From the NCBI GenBank assembly GCA_937930625.1, contig CALHBW010000576.1:1-5535 (forward strand): a stretch of DNA of 5,535 nucleotides, given 5' to 3'. The notes below the pieces were generated by a model. It was not told the DNA's origin and searched no databases. It saw nothing but the letters and a program-made list of their open reading frames with translations. This document shows positions 4,961-5,535 of the stretch, piece after piece (the first letter of the stretch is position 1; every line of letters begins with the position of its first letter). The translations under genes were made by a program, and so were the position numbers. Source of the DNA: an uncultured Saprospiraceae bacterium. Its GTDB lineage: Bacteria > Bacteroidota > Bacteroidia > Chitinophagales > Saprospiraceae.

Positions 4961-5143
4961 ACAAACGCATTTTTTTATTTTTTTATGGAAAAAAGTTTGC
5001 GCTTGGATTTTCCTGAAAAAGCTCCATTCTATGTCATTATTATGGCGTTCGGGCGATGTCACTTCATCCTCGCCACCAAAAAAACATTTAATAGCTCACT
5101 TCGCCCAAATTTACTTCATTCACCGCCTTGCTTTCTTTTTAAA
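4961..5143. other. Unassigned stretch between two palindromes
   Basis: I see no supportable gene here. A plus-strand frame is open from a TTG at 4940 (74 codons) with an internal ATG at 4985, but it has no ribosome-binding context, starts inside the right arm of the 4795-4960 palindrome and ends inside the left repeat arm of the next. Its peptide matches no family I know. The piece 5040-5145 is less AT-rich than its surroundings (for example GGCGTTCGGGCGATG near 5043), so it may be part of a larger element or a relic. Confidence 0.4.
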
Positions 5144-5428
5144 TTGACGTTAGTAATTAGTTGATTAGTTAATTGGTTATTAGTTAGTTATGCTATATCT
5201 GTACTGCAAAAGCCCCTGCTTTTATGAAGAGAGTATTTTGTGAATAAAAACAAATTCTAAAATAATGTTAATCAAAAATGATTGGTTTTCACAATTAAAA
5301 AGAGATAAAATATTATCTCATGTAAAAACGTATTTATTTTTACTCACAAAACAAGCCACCTTTTGCAAGGTTGAGCATCAATAATACGTTGACTAACAAC
5401 TAATTAACCAATCAACTAATCACGTCAA
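5144..5428. repeat. 285-bp nested palindrome with TTGACGT ends and TTAGTTGA arrays
   Basis: The outer ends are TTGACGT (5144-5150) and ACGTCAA (5422-5428). Just inside, 5156-5183 and 5393-5420 are inverted copies matching at 25 of 28 positions and consist of 7-8 bp TTAGTTGA-like words. Further in, GCAAAAG (5206-5212) pairs with CTTTTGC (5360-5366), and 5236-5257 pairs with 5330-5351 at 19 of 22 positions. The centre is a hairpin, GAGATAA (5302-5308) with TTATCTC (5313-5319) around AATA. The pairings are correctly nested, so the whole unit could fold as one long structured stem. No reading frame of note lies inside. Confidence 0.85.
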
Positions 5429-5463
5429 CATACTACTATACATGAACCTAAAACCAGTACGTC

Positions 5464-5484
5464 ATTCTGAATTTATTTCAGAAT
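5464..5484. repeat. Small dispersed-type palindrome (CATTCTGAA...TTCAGAATC)
   Basis: ATTCTGAA (5464-5471) pairs perfectly with TTCAGAAT (5477-5484) around a TTTAT loop. With its flanks (GTC before, CTCC after) it resembles, from memory, a palindromic motif scattered between genes in many Bacteroidota genomes. It is the only structured feature I see in 5429-5535. Confidence 0.6.
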
Positions 5485-5535
5485 CTCCCGAGCCACAAGC
5501 ACGATGTTAAATGTGAGTTGCAATTTTGTATTTTA

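Noticed and set aside
4795..5060. Integron attC site
   Set aside because: TAACAAACGC near 4960 recalls attC-like sequence, but no matching RYYYAAC and GTTRRRY core pair brackets a foldable unit and there is no integrase gene in view.
4940..5164. 74-codon plus-strand open frame
   Set aside because: It begins at a TTG inside a palindrome arm, ends inside a repeat array, has no ribosome-binding context or recognisable motif, and its composition looks non-coding. The internal ATG at 4985 follows a long T-run and is no better.

Overview
The window looks like a chromosomal housekeeping segment from a member of the Bacteroidota; I cannot name the genus. The evidence is protein-level resemblance to Bacteroidota families (CBS-plus-ACT protein, TM2 protein, CvpA, small KK-rich protein), a TAnnTTTG-type -7 promoter element ahead of the TM2 gene, no purine-rich Shine-Dalgarno boxes, and AT-rich intergenic DNA full of short-word repeats. 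All seven genes read leftward (minus strand).

In transcription order (right to left): a TM2-TPR-SHOCT membrane protein (3853-4602), a GatB/YqeY-domain protein (3237-3683), a CvpA-family membrane protein (2591-3130), a class I glutamine amidotransferase subunit, most likely PabA of folate synthesis (1799-2401), an alpha/beta hydrolase (1018-1788), a two-CBS plus ACT-like protein (277-936) and the first 41 codons of a small protein that runs off the left edge (1-125). Only the amidotransferase and hydrolase genes are tightly spaced (10 bp). The others are 80 to 190 bp apart. There is no obvious single pathway; these are core cellular functions. The hydrolase/CBS pairing is, from memory, a recurring neighbourhood in Bacteroidota, often near NAD kinase.

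The unusual part is the DNA between the genes. Five gene junctions or intergenic stretches carry arrays of degenerate 6-8 bp words repeated head to tail, usually as a left array and an opposite-strand array around a short core. The words differ from place to place (TTAATCA, GAATGAG, TGAAAA, TAGTGCA, GATTTTT, ACGAATA, CCAAATC, TTAGTTGA). Several arrays begin at a start codon or end in a stop codon, so the repeats form the untranslated regions themselves.

The right-hand 900 bases (4636-5535) hold a promoter for the TM2 gene but no gene I can support. They contain a heptamer array (4739-4788), a 166-bp imperfect palindrome with a perfect 19-bp inverted match (4795-4960), a 285-bp nested palindrome (5144-5428) and a small palindrome of a type common in Bacteroidota (5464-5484). 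A further inverted pair sits at 139-197. I see no tRNA, rRNA, CRISPR array, transposase or phage gene. The most promising undescribed feature is the family of gene-border repeat arrays and large palindromes, not any protein.
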